From an uncultured Lachnospiraceae bacterium (GTDB lineage: Bacteria; Bacillota_A; Clostridia; Lachnospirales; Lachnospiraceae), in assembly GCA_902795715.1 (NCBI GenBank), contig CADBME010000134.1:1-5413 (forward strand): a DNA stretch of 5,413 nucleotides, written 5' to 3'. The notes under the pieces are model-generated. The model did not search any database. It had not been told where the DNA came from and worked only from the letters and a program-made list of their open reading frames with translations. The position numbers and the translations under genes were made by a program. Below are positions 1-5,111 of this stretch, piece after piece (positions within the stretch are counted from its first letter, which is position 1; each line of letters starts with the position of its first letter).

Positions 1-72
1 ATCCCTCCATCCGTGACATTGGCAGGAGGAATCCTGGTAATCGGAGGAATCGCAGGATATATACTCCTGTAG
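1..72 (+). CDS. C-terminal end of a probable EamA/DMT-family membrane transporter (partial)
   Basis: Only the last 23 codons are present, read in frame 1 and ending at TAG (70-72). They encode a glycine-rich hydrophobic segment (PSVTLAGGILVIGGIAGYIL) that looks like the last membrane helix of the drug/metabolite transporter superfamily, whose proteins usually end in an E/P-x-x-x-x-x-G-x-x-L-I-x-x-G helix. What is seen is a short hydrophobic terminal helix with regularly spaced glycines; the family is inferred from that pattern alone, so another polytopic membrane protein is possible. The substrate cannot be told. The stop codon directly abuts the large inverted repeat that follows, and the gene converges on the ureohydrolase gene. 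Confidence 0.5.
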   Translation: MPPSVTLAGGILVIGGIAGYILL

Positions 73-156
73 TGGGACAGTGGGGACGTTTCATATTGTC
101 CCACTTTGTAGCGCGTTTAACAAAGTGGGACAATATGAAACGTCCCCACTGTCCCA
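73..156. repeat. Perfect 37-bp inverted repeat with 10-nt loop; REP/MITE-like palindrome
   Basis: The left arm (73-109) and right arm (120-156) are exact reverse complements over 37 bases, around a 10-base centre (110-119, AGCGCGTTTA). Each arm holds its own smaller inverted repeat, TGGGAC near one end and GTCCCA near the other, plus a GTGGGGACG block. The element fills the gap between two convergent genes, directly after the TAG at 70-72 and 3 bases from the TAA at 160-162. As RNA it would form a very stable hairpin from either strand and may act as a bidirectional transcription end, although no T-run of normal terminator length follows on either side. From memory, TGGGACAG-x-GGGACG...TGTCCCA repeats occur in multiple copies in many bacterial genomes, often linked to IS200-like/REP-associated tyrosine transposases. 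No transposase is present here, so non-autonomous mobility is inference. Confidence 0.9.
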
Positions 157-159
157 TTA

Positions 160-1155
160 TTATGCCTGATATTCGTCGTCAATTCCCAGGCCAAGACGTC
201 CTCTGACCACTCCGTTCATAAAGTAGATGGCGAAGTAGTTGGCTGTATGAGGTCCGATCTGCGGGCCGTCTGCTTTGGGATAGATTTCTACGTAGTCGAA
301 TGAGCAGGCGCCTGCTGCGCCGCATTCGTTCAGCATCATGCCGATTTCGAAGGAGCTGAGTCCGCAGGGATCGATGGGTCCGTCCGGATTAGCTGCGCCC
401 TCGAGACAGTCGGAACAGACAGAGACATAGAAGAGGTCAGTGTCAGTGCTTGCGATTTCGATGGCTTTGCGGATGGCTTCCCGGTATCCCCAGTCTTTGA
501 CCTTCTTGGCGGTAATGACGTGAGCTCCGTATTTCCGTGCGTTTGCTCCTTCTTTAGGGTGATTGCGGGGGCCGCGGATACCCAGATGAACAATCTTGCC
601 GGGATCCATGTTTTTATCGTTGTAAAGTCTGAAGAAGGGTGAGCATCTTGCCAGGTCATCTTCCCCGAATGCGTCATAGTTATCCAGGTGGGCATCAAAG
701 TGAATGACACCGACTCTGCCGGGATGTTTTTCGGCCAGGCACTGGATGATAGGGTAGGAGATTCCGTGGTCGCCTCCGAAGACGATGGGGATATTGCCGG
801 CTTCGATCATGTCATTGTATTTTTCCTTTAAGGACTGGAAGGTGAAGTCATAATTACCGTTCTGGGTCGGGACATCACCGTAATCGCAAAGGGTCATATG
901 GTCAAAGATATCGATATTCCATTCCGGTAGGTAGCCCATGTAGCGAACTGATGCCTGGCGGATGGACTTGGGAGCGATCTCACAAGAGGAAAATCCCCCG
1001 ATGGTGCAGCCTCCTTCCCAAGGAACGCCAAGAACGGCGAAGTCATAGGAGGATAGTTCTTCCTTTGAAGCAGCGGGCAGTCCCATATAGGTCGGAACAC
1101 CGCTGTAGATCTGGGGCTGTGAACTGGGAACATAAATGACGGGTCTGGTTTTCAT
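160..1155 (-). CDS. Ureohydrolase (agmatinase/arginase) family protein with altered active site
   Basis: This 331-residue protein belongs to the family of metal-dependent cytosolic hydrolases that split guanidino or formimino compounds to release urea or a related product. Visible signatures, in order, are the N-terminal API-R-AS-like block (APKSIRQAS, about 61-69), GGDHG (127-131, metal His130), DAHLD (154-158, metal ligands Asp154, His156, Asp158) and the terminal VEIYP block (Glu290). Two expected features differ. The SxDxDxxD motif reads S-V-C-S-D-C-L-E, so Cys247 replaces the first metal-binding Asp while Asp249 is kept. The HG(T)PF motif reads R-C-S-P-F, losing the His that sits near the substrate in arginases. 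The protein has ten cysteines. Length is normal, and the rest of the fold motifs look intact, so decay is unlikely. The substrate cannot be assigned and agmatine should not be assumed. The start at 1155 is chosen because AAAGGA lies 8 bases upstream; an in-frame extension to 1233 lacks a ribosome site. Confidence 0.88.
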   Translation of the reverse strand: MKTRPVIYVPSSQPQIYSGVPTYMGLPAASKEELSSYDFAVLGVPWEGGCTIGGFSSCEIAPKSIRQASVRYMGYLPEWNIDIFDHMTLCDYGDVPTQNGNYDFTFQSLKEKYNDMIEAGNIPIVFGGDHGISYPIIQCLAEKHPGRVGVIHFDAHLDNYDAFGEDDLARCSPFFRLYNDKNMDPGKIVHLGIRGPRNHPKEGANARKYGAHVITAKKVKDWGYREAIRKAIEIASTDTDLFYVSVCSDCLEGAANPDGPIDPCGLSSFEIGMMLNECGAAGACSFDYVEIYPKADGPQIGPHTANYFAIYFMNGVVRGRLGLGIDDEYQA

Positions 1156-1163
1156 ATTGTACA

Positions 1164-1169
1164 TCCTTT
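1164..1169 (-). promoter_or_regulatory. Ribosome binding site fixing the ureohydrolase start
   Basis: AAAGGA on the minus strand lies 8 bases before the ATG at 1155-1153. It decides against the upstream in-frame ATGs at 1164-1162, which it would overlap, and at 1233. Confidence 0.8.
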
Positions 1170-1177
1170 CTTTTTGA

Positions 1178-1239
1178 AGTGTTTGAATACGATAGGACAA
1201 TCCTGACAGAAAGGAACTGGCTCTTCTTTTCAAAACACT
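1178..1239 (-). other. Inverted repeat in the ureohydrolase 5' leader
   Basis: On the minus strand AGTGTTTTGAA (1239-1229) can pair with TTCAAACACT (1187-1178) with a single bulged T. This encloses about 41 bases that include a small AGGATTGTCCT hairpin (1203-1193). The structure would sit in the roughly 88-base leader between the predicted transcription start (about 1243) and the ribosome binding site, with its 3' arm ending 8 bases before that site. The pairing is read directly; a regulatory role is only possible. It does not match any riboswitch I recognise, including the guanidine classes. Confidence 0.4.
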
Positions 1240-1249
1240 GAATAAAAAA

Positions 1250-1279
1250 AATATATCCTATTCTCTTGCAGAATGTCAA
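1250..1279 (-). promoter_or_regulatory. Sigma-A-type promoter for the ureohydrolase gene
   Basis: Reading leftward, a perfect -35 box TTGACA (1279-1274) is followed after 18 bases by TATATT (1255-1250), then a T-rich run. Predicted transcription starts near 1243, giving a leader of about 88 bases. The match to the housekeeping consensus is strong. Confidence 0.7.
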
Positions 1280-1295
1280 GAGTGAGACAGACATT
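1272..1295. promoter_or_regulatory. Inverted repeat spanning both divergent -35 boxes; possible operator
   Basis: AATGTC (1272-1277) and GACATT (1290-1295) are exact inverted copies separated by 12 bases. The left half overlaps the -35 box of the leftward ureohydrolase promoter and the right half overlaps the -35 box of the rightward promoter. A dimeric regulator bound here could control both directions together. The repeat is short and could arise by chance; its position makes it worth noting. Confidence 0.3.
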
Positions 1296-1322
1296 GATTC
1301 CTTTTAAAAAAACTGGTATGAT
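1294..1322 (+). promoter_or_regulatory. Extended -10 promoter for the beta-helix/lipoprotein operon
   Basis: The -35 box TTGATT (1294-1299) is followed after exactly 17 bases by TATGAT (1317-1322), preceded by TGG (1314-1316), which gives the extended -10 form TGnTATGAT. Transcription should start near 1329, leaving a leader of about 150 bases before the first gene. Confidence 0.72.
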
Positions 1323-1358
1323 TAGGATTGATGCATGACCTGTCTTTGAGACCGGATC

Positions 1359-1421
1359 CGGAAGGCAGGTATTTGCAAAAGACTTGCCGTGCTTCCGCCT
1401 GCCTCCATGGGACGGAGGGCA
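1359..1421 (+). other. Two consecutive leader hairpins upstream of the beta-helix gene
   Basis: Hairpin A pairs CGGAA (1359-1363) with TTCCG (1393-1397) and GGCAGGT (1364-1370) with ACTTGCC (1382-1388, one G-U pair), with GTGC bulged on the 3' side and an 11-base loop. Hairpin B pairs TGCCTCC (1400-1406) with GGAGGGCA (1414-1421) around ATGGGAC, with one bulged G. An alternative pairing AGGCAGG (1363-1369) with CCTGCCT (1398-1404) would break both. The segment after hairpin B is A-rich, not T-rich, so these are not simple terminators. A cis-regulatory leader is possible but I recognise no known class. Confidence 0.4.
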
Positions 1422-1465
1422 AAGAAGAACGGCATAAAGAGCAGGATATTAATAAAAAACAGCAA

Positions 1466-1472
1466 AAAGGAG
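1466..1472 (+). promoter_or_regulatory. Ribosome binding site fixing the beta-helix protein start
   Basis: AAAGGAG sits 6 bases before the ATG at 1479. The reading frame is open upstream to 1389, but neither GTG 1389 nor ATG 1407 has such a site, and both lie inside the leader hairpins. Confidence 0.85.
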
Positions 1473-1478
1473 TTAGAA

Positions 1479-2153
1479 ATGTATCGTTTGGAAAATAAAG
1501 AGCTGTTTGCTGATTTTGAAAAAACCATAGCAAAAGACTTGTTTGAAAAGACCACATATCCATGGGAGGTCCTTCCCCTGATCCATGATTTTATCCTGGA
1601 AACCGGCAAGGATCTTCCGGCTGACCAGTATGAGGAGGTTTCGGAACATGTATGGGTCGCTAAATCCGCTAAAGTTGCGCCTACAGCATTTATCGGAGCG
1701 CCGGCCATCATCGGGCCTGAGGCCGAGATCCGCCATTGTGCTTTTATACGGGGTGATGTGATCGTCGGGGCTAAATCCACAGTGGGTAATTCGACAGAGC
1801 TTAAGAACGTAATCCTCTTTGAGTCTGTCCAGGTACCCCATTATAATTATGTGGGTGATTCCATCCTGGGCTACAAATCCCATATGGGTGCCGGGTCCAT
1901 TACTTCCAATGTCAAGTCGGACAAGACTTTGGTCAAGATCCATCTGGATGGAGAACATATACCGACAGAACGTAAAAAGGTAGGCGGTCTCCTGGGAGAC
2001 TTTGTGGAGGTCGGATGCGGTTCGATCATCAATCCGGGAACCGTTGTCGGCAGCCATACCAATATCTATCCTTTATCCAGTGTACGTGGATATGTCCCTT
2101 CCCATTCCATCTACAAGAATCAGAATGAGATCGTCGAAAAGAAGGAGCTGTAA
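1479..2153 (+). CDS. Left-handed beta-helix (GlmU C-terminal-like) putative acyltransferase, no nucleotidyltransferase domain
   Basis: This 224-residue cytosolic protein has a short helical N-terminal part (about 1-55) followed by hexapeptide repeats of the left-handed beta-helix type (about 58-205). The stretch with GNSTELKN (103-110), VPHYNYVGDS (119-128) and MGAGSITSN (136-144) closely follows the acetyltransferase half of GlmU and of archaeal sugar-phosphate nucleotidylyltransferase/acetyltransferases, and His121 sits where GlmU has its catalytic His. The N-terminal nucleotidyltransferase domain of those enzymes is absent, so database names such as UDP-GlcNAc pyrophosphorylase would mislead. 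By family knowledge it is probably trimeric and may acylate an amino-sugar nucleotide or similar acceptor; the substrate is unknown. It is first in an operon with the lipoprotein gene 4 bases downstream. A purely structural role cannot be excluded. Confidence 0.85.
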   Translation: MYRLENKELFADFEKTIAKDLFEKTTYPWEVLPLIHDFILETGKDLPADQYEEVSEHVWVAKSAKVAPTAFIGAPAIIGPEAEIRHCAFIRGDVIVGAKSTVGNSTELKNVILFESVQVPHYNYVGDSILGYKSHMGAGSITSNVKSDKTLVKIHLDGEHIPTERKKVGGLLGDFVEVGCGSIINPGTVVGSHTNIYPLSSVRGYVPSHSIYKNQNEIVEKKEL

Positions 2154-2157
2154 AGCT

Positions 2158-3213
2158 ATGAAAAAAATGACAGGAGGGCGTACAGCCCTTTGCTTTGGCC
2201 TGGTTTTGATCCTGATTTCCTCTCTCTGCGGCTGCCAGCCTTCCAAAAAGAAAGTGCTGAATTCTTCTTATTATAAAGAGTTAAAAAAGGAAAATAAGAA
2301 GCTTAAAAAGCAATTAAAAAAGATGGAAGGCAAGGTGGAGAAAGAAAATAATATCAGTGAGGATACCAGGCGGGCCGAAGATTATCTGGACCGGATTGCC
2401 AGAGACCGCATCATTAAAATGGAGATCGGCTATGCTGACAATATGGAGGGCGGAGAGTTTATCACGGATAATACTGCGGCGTTTTCCATGGCTACGGCTA
2501 TAGCTGTCCGTGCCGACGAGTGCAGCAGGTATACGGCAAAAGAAGTTGAGGACTTGTACGGTCCGGGCTATGAGTACATACTCTACGATGAAGACAATGC
2601 CTGCTATGAGGTAAAAGTCTTTGATGGGAATTATGTCATTTTCCTGGACCTGCCTGACCGGGTTTACTATGCCTATGACGCATGTGCTCTGGGAGAAGCC
2701 TTTCTTCATTACAAGGAGGGCTATCCCAATTCCAAGCTTCTGCACCGCTTTGCGGATTCCCCCTTTATCACGGATACAGCCGGCAACTACTATGACCGGA
2801 GAACAGCCTATAAGGCGGCAAATGCTATCGACCGTATGGAAAAAGAACCCACGGAGAAAAAGAAGGCAGTCAAAGACTGGGGCAAGAACAAAAAGGGGAA
2901 AACCTATACCTTCTATCACCATGGAAATACCATGAAGATGACCCTTTATGACAAGTATGTCCGTCTGGAAAACATGGACGAAAAAGCGACATGGTACAAA
3001 GCCTCCGAAGAAGATATCAATAAGATCCGTGACATTTTCAAAAAGAATAAGAACCCCGGAAAAGGGGAGAGTCATAACAATAATCAGGAAGATTCTGATG
3101 AACAGCCTCACCATGATGAAATCGACAATGAATCGACAACCGGCGTGGAGGAGGTTGAAAAAGATAAACCCGAGACTACCGAATACTATGACGAGGACGG
3201 GAACGAAGGCTGA
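2158..3213 (+). CDS. Lipoprotein of unknown function with coiled coil, possible duplicated domain and acidic tail
   Basis: The 351-residue product starts with a lipoprotein signal peptide: basic start (MKKMTGGR), hydrophobic core (about 9-22) and lipobox L-C-G-C, so Cys26 should be lipidated and the protein held on the outer face of the membrane. A lysine/glutamate-rich coiled coil follows (about 37-65). The central part seems to hold two related units: FITD at 101-104 and 203-206, each followed by an Ala-rich helix, then a beta-rich segment (about 137-173 and 247-281) with a Y-x-x-Y and Y-V-x-(F/L) pattern. The tail (about 300-351) is hydrophilic, Asn/Glu/Asp-rich and probably disordered. 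I do not recognise a family. The start at 2158 is supported by GAAGGAG (2141-2147) inside the end of the preceding gene and by the signal peptide; the open frame extends upstream to 2002 but only as overlap with that gene. It is likely co-transcribed with the beta-helix gene. Confidence 0.85.
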   Translation: MKKMTGGRTALCFGLVLILISSLCGCQPSKKKVLNSSYYKELKKENKKLKKQLKKMEGKVEKENNISEDTRRAEDYLDRIARDRIIKMEIGYADNMEGGEFITDNTAAFSMATAIAVRADECSRYTAKEVEDLYGPGYEYILYDEDNACYEVKVFDGNYVIFLDLPDRVYYAYDACALGEAFLHYKEGYPNSKLLHRFADSPFITDTAGNYYDRRTAYKAANAIDRMEKEPTEKKKAVKDWGKNKKGKTYTFYHHGNTMKMTLYDKYVRLENMDEKATWYKASEEDINKIRDIFKKNKNPGKGESHNNNQEDSDEQPHHDEIDNESTTGVEEVEKDKPETTEYYDEDGNEG

Positions 3214-3214
3214 A

Positions 3215-4084
3215 TCAGAAATGCTTATGAATGGCTATGGCTCCTCCGTATGCCCCGAATCCCGTATGACAGGAAATGCTGTAGGAGAGAGGAGTATAGT
3301 AGACAGGTATATCAGGGAACTCTGCCTGAACCTGTTTCCTCCAGCTCTCTGCCTCTTTCTCGGTCAGGCCGGAGCCGGCTGTTCCGATGGCTATGTTTTC
3401 CTGGCCCAGGCTTGCGTAGTTGGCATCATACTCTTCACGCAGGGCTTCCACAATCTTGCTTCTGGCCCGCTTCATTCCCCGGACTTTGGCGAAGGAATCA
3501 AAGACTTGGCCTTTGGCTTTCAGCACCGGCTTCAGATTCAACACGGAGGCAAGGGTTGCTCCGGCTGTCGTGATCCTTCCTCCCCGCTTGAAATATTCCA
3601 GTGTATCCACTGCCAGGTAGGTTGTGCTCATGAGACCTGTATCTTCCAGATAATTCTTGATCTCCTGTCCGGAATGGCCGGCCTTTTGCATATCCAGAGC
3701 TTCGAATACCGACTCCCTCATGCCGACAGAAATCCGGTGATTGTCTACAACGTAAACCGGCTTATCATAATCCTCAGCCAGGGCAGAAGCCGTGGAACAG
3801 GCACTGGACAAACCACTTGACATGGGTATATATACGATTTCATCATAGCCTTCTTCAAATATCCGATCCCAGAGATCAGTCATATCGCCCGGCGAAGGCA
3901 TGGAAGTGCTTAAGTGAGCGAGTTCCTTTAACTGGCCGAAAAACTCGTCATCAAACAGGTCGACACCCTCCCACCGGATCTTATCATTAAGAATAACCGG
4001 CATAGGTAACATATATAGATGCATCTCCCTGGCCATGGCAAAGGAAATACCGCTGTTGCTGTCAGTCATAATTGCAGTCTTCAT
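3215..4084 (-). CDS. DegV family fatty-acid-binding protein
   Basis: At 289 residues this is a standard-length DegV protein. Visible landmarks are the N-terminal MTDSNSG (6-12), TSMPSPGD (60-67, the usual TS-x-PS block), SSGLSSACSTA (89-99), LEYFKRGGRIT (162-172), LNLKPVL (182-188) and SCHTGFGAYG (271-280). The family binds one long-chain fatty acid between two domains. In Gram-positive bacteria DegV/FakB proteins present the fatty acid to the FakA kinase for phosphorylation and entry into phospholipid synthesis; a FakB-type role is family-based inference, since no fakA is in view. The start is supported by AAGGAG (4098-4093) 8 bases upstream. Its stop is one base from the stop of the convergent lipoprotein gene, so no terminator fits between them. 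Confidence 0.93.
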   Translation of the reverse strand: MKTAIMTDSNSGISFAMAREMHLYMLPMPVILNDKIRWEGVDLFDDEFFGQLKELAHLSTSMPSPGDMTDLWDRIFEEGYDEIVYIPMSSGLSSACSTASALAEDYDKPVYVVDNHRISVGMRESVFEALDMQKAGHSGQEIKNYLEDTGLMSTTYLAVDTLEYFKRGGRITTAGATLASVLNLKPVLKAKGQVFDSFAKVRGMKRARSKIVEALREEYDANYASLGQENIAIGTAGSGLTEKEAESWRKQVQAEFPDIPVYYTPLSYSISCHTGFGAYGGAIAIHKHF

Positions 4085-4104
4085 TAAGAATTCTCCTTAT
4101 ATGG

Positions 4105-4137
4105 GATTTGGCCGGGTCTTATTTGCCTTTCCAAATC
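4105..4137 (-). other. Hairpin in the degV 5' leader
   Basis: GATTTGG (minus strand, 4137-4131) pairs perfectly with CCAAATC (4111-4105) around 19 bases. It lies in the approximately 77-base degV leader and ends 6 bases before the AAGGAG ribosome site, close enough to influence translation. There is no T-run after it. Function is unproven. Confidence 0.4.
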
Positions 4138-4167
4138 GTGGTGACTGTCCTTTTTTTAATCTTTGAA

Positions 4168-4196
4168 ATTGTACCATTATTTTTTCACAGATTCAA
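4168..4196 (-). promoter_or_regulatory. Extended -10 promoter for degV
   Basis: Reading leftward, TTGAAT (4196-4191), a 17-base spacer and TACAAT (4173-4168), with TGG immediately before the -10 box (extended -10). Transcription should start near 4161. The AT-rich spacer and good spacing make this the best promoter in the 4085-4388 gap. Confidence 0.7.
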
Positions 4197-4268
4197 CATC
4201 TTATTCTTTTATTCTTCGAAAACAAAAGAAAAAATATATAGACGAATTCCCCTTTTTATGAGAAAATA

Positions 4269-4282
4269 TTCACAAGTGTGAA
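4269..4282. promoter_or_regulatory. 14-bp palindrome, possible operator
   Basis: TTCACA and TGTGAA are perfect inverted copies separated by AG. The site lies between the degV promoter and the scaffold-like gene, about 110 bases before the latter's start and just before the TTGACT hexamer at 4292. The TGTGA/TCACA half-sites recall several regulator families, but the order and spacing fit neither the Crp nor the Rex consensus. Binding of any regulator is inference. Confidence 0.35.
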
Positions 4283-4291
4283 GACTGTGCT

Positions 4292-4318
4292 TTGACTTAG
4301 GGAATTGGAACATAAGTC
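4292..4318 (+). promoter_or_regulatory. Weak candidate promoter for the scaffold-like/GGGtGRT operon
   Basis: TTGACT (4292-4297) is a good -35 box, but the only nearby -10 candidates are poor: TAAGTC (4313-4318) after 15 bases, or CATAAG (4311-4316) after 13. The same stretch contains an inverted repeat, GACTTA (4294-4299) and TAAGTC (4313-4318), so it may instead be a protein-binding site. A promoter for the downstream operon must exist in this gap or upstream; its exact place is uncertain. Confidence 0.25.
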
Positions 4319-4327
4319 TTTCGCTTT

Positions 4328-4365
4328 TTCCATGACAGCCTTTTTTGTTCATGGAATAACTGTCA
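4328..4365 (+). other. Competing hairpins before the scaffold-like gene
   Basis: TTCCATGA (4328-4335) pairs perfectly with TCATGGAA (4349-4356) around 13 bases that include a run of six T. Overlapping it, TGACAG (4333-4338) pairs with CTGTCA (4360-4365). The two share bases 4333-4335, so they cannot both form fully. The second ends 9 bases before the AAAGGAG ribosome site (4375-4381). Pairings are read directly; a switch function is inference. Confidence 0.4.
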
Positions 4366-4388
4366 ATCAGACTGAAAGGAGTTAAATC

Positions 4389-5093
4389 ATGATTATCTCA
4401 CAAGAAGTTGAAAAAATGTGTCCGGTAGCACAGGGTGTTCATCATGGTGCTGCGCCTATTCCGGAAGAAGCGAAATGGGTTAAAGTCAAAGAAGTGAAAG
4501 ATATCTCCGGCTTTACACATGGTATTGGCTGGTGTGCACCGCAGCAGGGAGCCTGCAAACTGACCCTCAATGTGAAGGAAGGCGTCATTCAGGAAGCTCT
4601 GGTTGAGACCATCGGCTGTTCCGGTATGACACATTCTGCTGCCATGGCCTCTGAGATTCTTCCGGGTCTGACTGTACTCGAAGCATTGAATACAGACCTT
4701 GTCTGCGACGCTATCAACACAGCAATGCGTGAATTGTTCTTACAGATCGCTTACGGACGTTCCCAGTCTGCATTTTCTGAGGATGGACTTCAGATCGGCG
4801 CCGGCCTTGAAGACCTTGGCAAGGGCTTACGTTCCCAGGTTGGAACCATGTATGGAACGCTTCAGAAGGGACCCCGCTACCTGGAGATGGCAGAGGGCTA
4901 TGTAACAGGTATCGCTCTCGATGCAGATAATGAGATTATCGGCTACAAGTTTGTAAGTCTTGGAAAGATGACAGACTTCATCAAGAAGGGTGATGATCCC
5001 AACACAGCTTGGGAGAAGGCTTCCGGCCAGTATGGCCGTGTGGCAGATGCTGCCAAGATCATTGATCCGAGAACAGACGAAGTGATTGGTTAA
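4389..5093 (+). CDS. NifU/IscU-like iron-sulfur scaffold relative with extra C-terminal region
   Basis: The first half of this 234-residue protein follows the IscU/NifU-N fold: GACKLTLNVKEGVIQEA (54-70, Cys56 at the place of the first scaffold Cys), then ETIGCSGMTHSAAMASEIL (73-91, Cys77 as the second) and LTVLEAL (94-100). The third scaffold Cys, usually in HCSxLAEDAI near the end, is not there; the aligned stretch SQSAFSEDGL (125-134) appears to carry Gln instead. The Asp that normally follows the first Cys is also missing (C-K-L rather than C-G-D). Other cysteines are Cys11, Cys49 and Cys106. Residues about 150-234 form an additional region I do not recognise. Such proteins are commonly annotated as Fe-S assembly scaffolds, but the lost ligands make a normal scaffold role doubtful. 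AAAGGAG lies 7 bases before the start. The next gene starts 18 bases after the stop, indicating an operon. Confidence 0.82.
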   Translation: MIISQEVEKMCPVAQGVHHGAAPIPEEAKWVKVKEVKDISGFTHGIGWCAPQQGACKLTLNVKEGVIQEALVETIGCSGMTHSAAMASEILPGLTVLEALNTDLVCDAINTAMRELFLQIAYGRSQSAFSEDGLQIGAGLEDLGKGLRSQVGTMYGTLQKGPRYLEMAEGYVTGIALDADNEIIGYKFVSLGKMTDFIKKGDDPNTAWEKASGQYGRVADAAKIIDPRTDEVIG

Positions 5094-5111
5094 TCCAGGG
5101 AGGTAGGAATC

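Noticed and set aside
73..156. Ordinary intrinsic terminator
   Set aside because: The stem is far longer than a normal terminator, has nested repeats, and neither side is followed by a proper T-run, though it may still stop transcription.
73..156. CRISPR repeat pair
   Set aside because: There are only two arms, in inverted orientation with a 10-base centre, with no direct repeats or spacers and no cas genes.
160..1155. Gene symbol speB (agmatinase)
   Set aside because: The changed metal-site and HGxPF motifs make agmatine specificity doubtful, so only the family is named.
1156..1249. Guanidine riboswitch in the ureohydrolase leader
   Set aside because: Guanidine-sensing RNA would suit this gene family, but I see neither the paired ACGR loops of class II nor the conserved cores of classes I and III; only one bulged stem is present.
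1473..2057. Open frame of 194 codons on the minus strand
   Set aside because: It is antisense to the beta-helix gene, whose hexapeptide repeats and GlmU-like motifs are clear; no start signal supports it.
2314..3114. Long open frame on the minus strand with hydrophobic stretches (266 codons)
   Set aside because: It lies wholly opposite the lipoprotein gene, has no ribosome site, and its hydrophobic look follows from the lysine/glutamate-rich codons of the real gene read backwards.
2948..3820. Open frame of 290 codons on the plus strand crossing from the lipoprotein gene into degV
   Set aside because: It overlaps both well-supported genes in other frames, is low in recognisable domains, and has no ribosome binding site.
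4072..4281. Small hydrophobic protein (69 codons) reading rightward from within the degV start region
   Set aside because: It begins with TTG without a ribosome site, overlaps the degV start antisense, and is a product of AT-rich intergenic DNA that carries the degV promoter.
4389..5093. Plain annotation as nifU/iscU
   Set aside because: The third cluster cysteine and the Asp after the first are missing and the protein has a large extra C-terminal region, so a standard gene symbol would overstate what is known.
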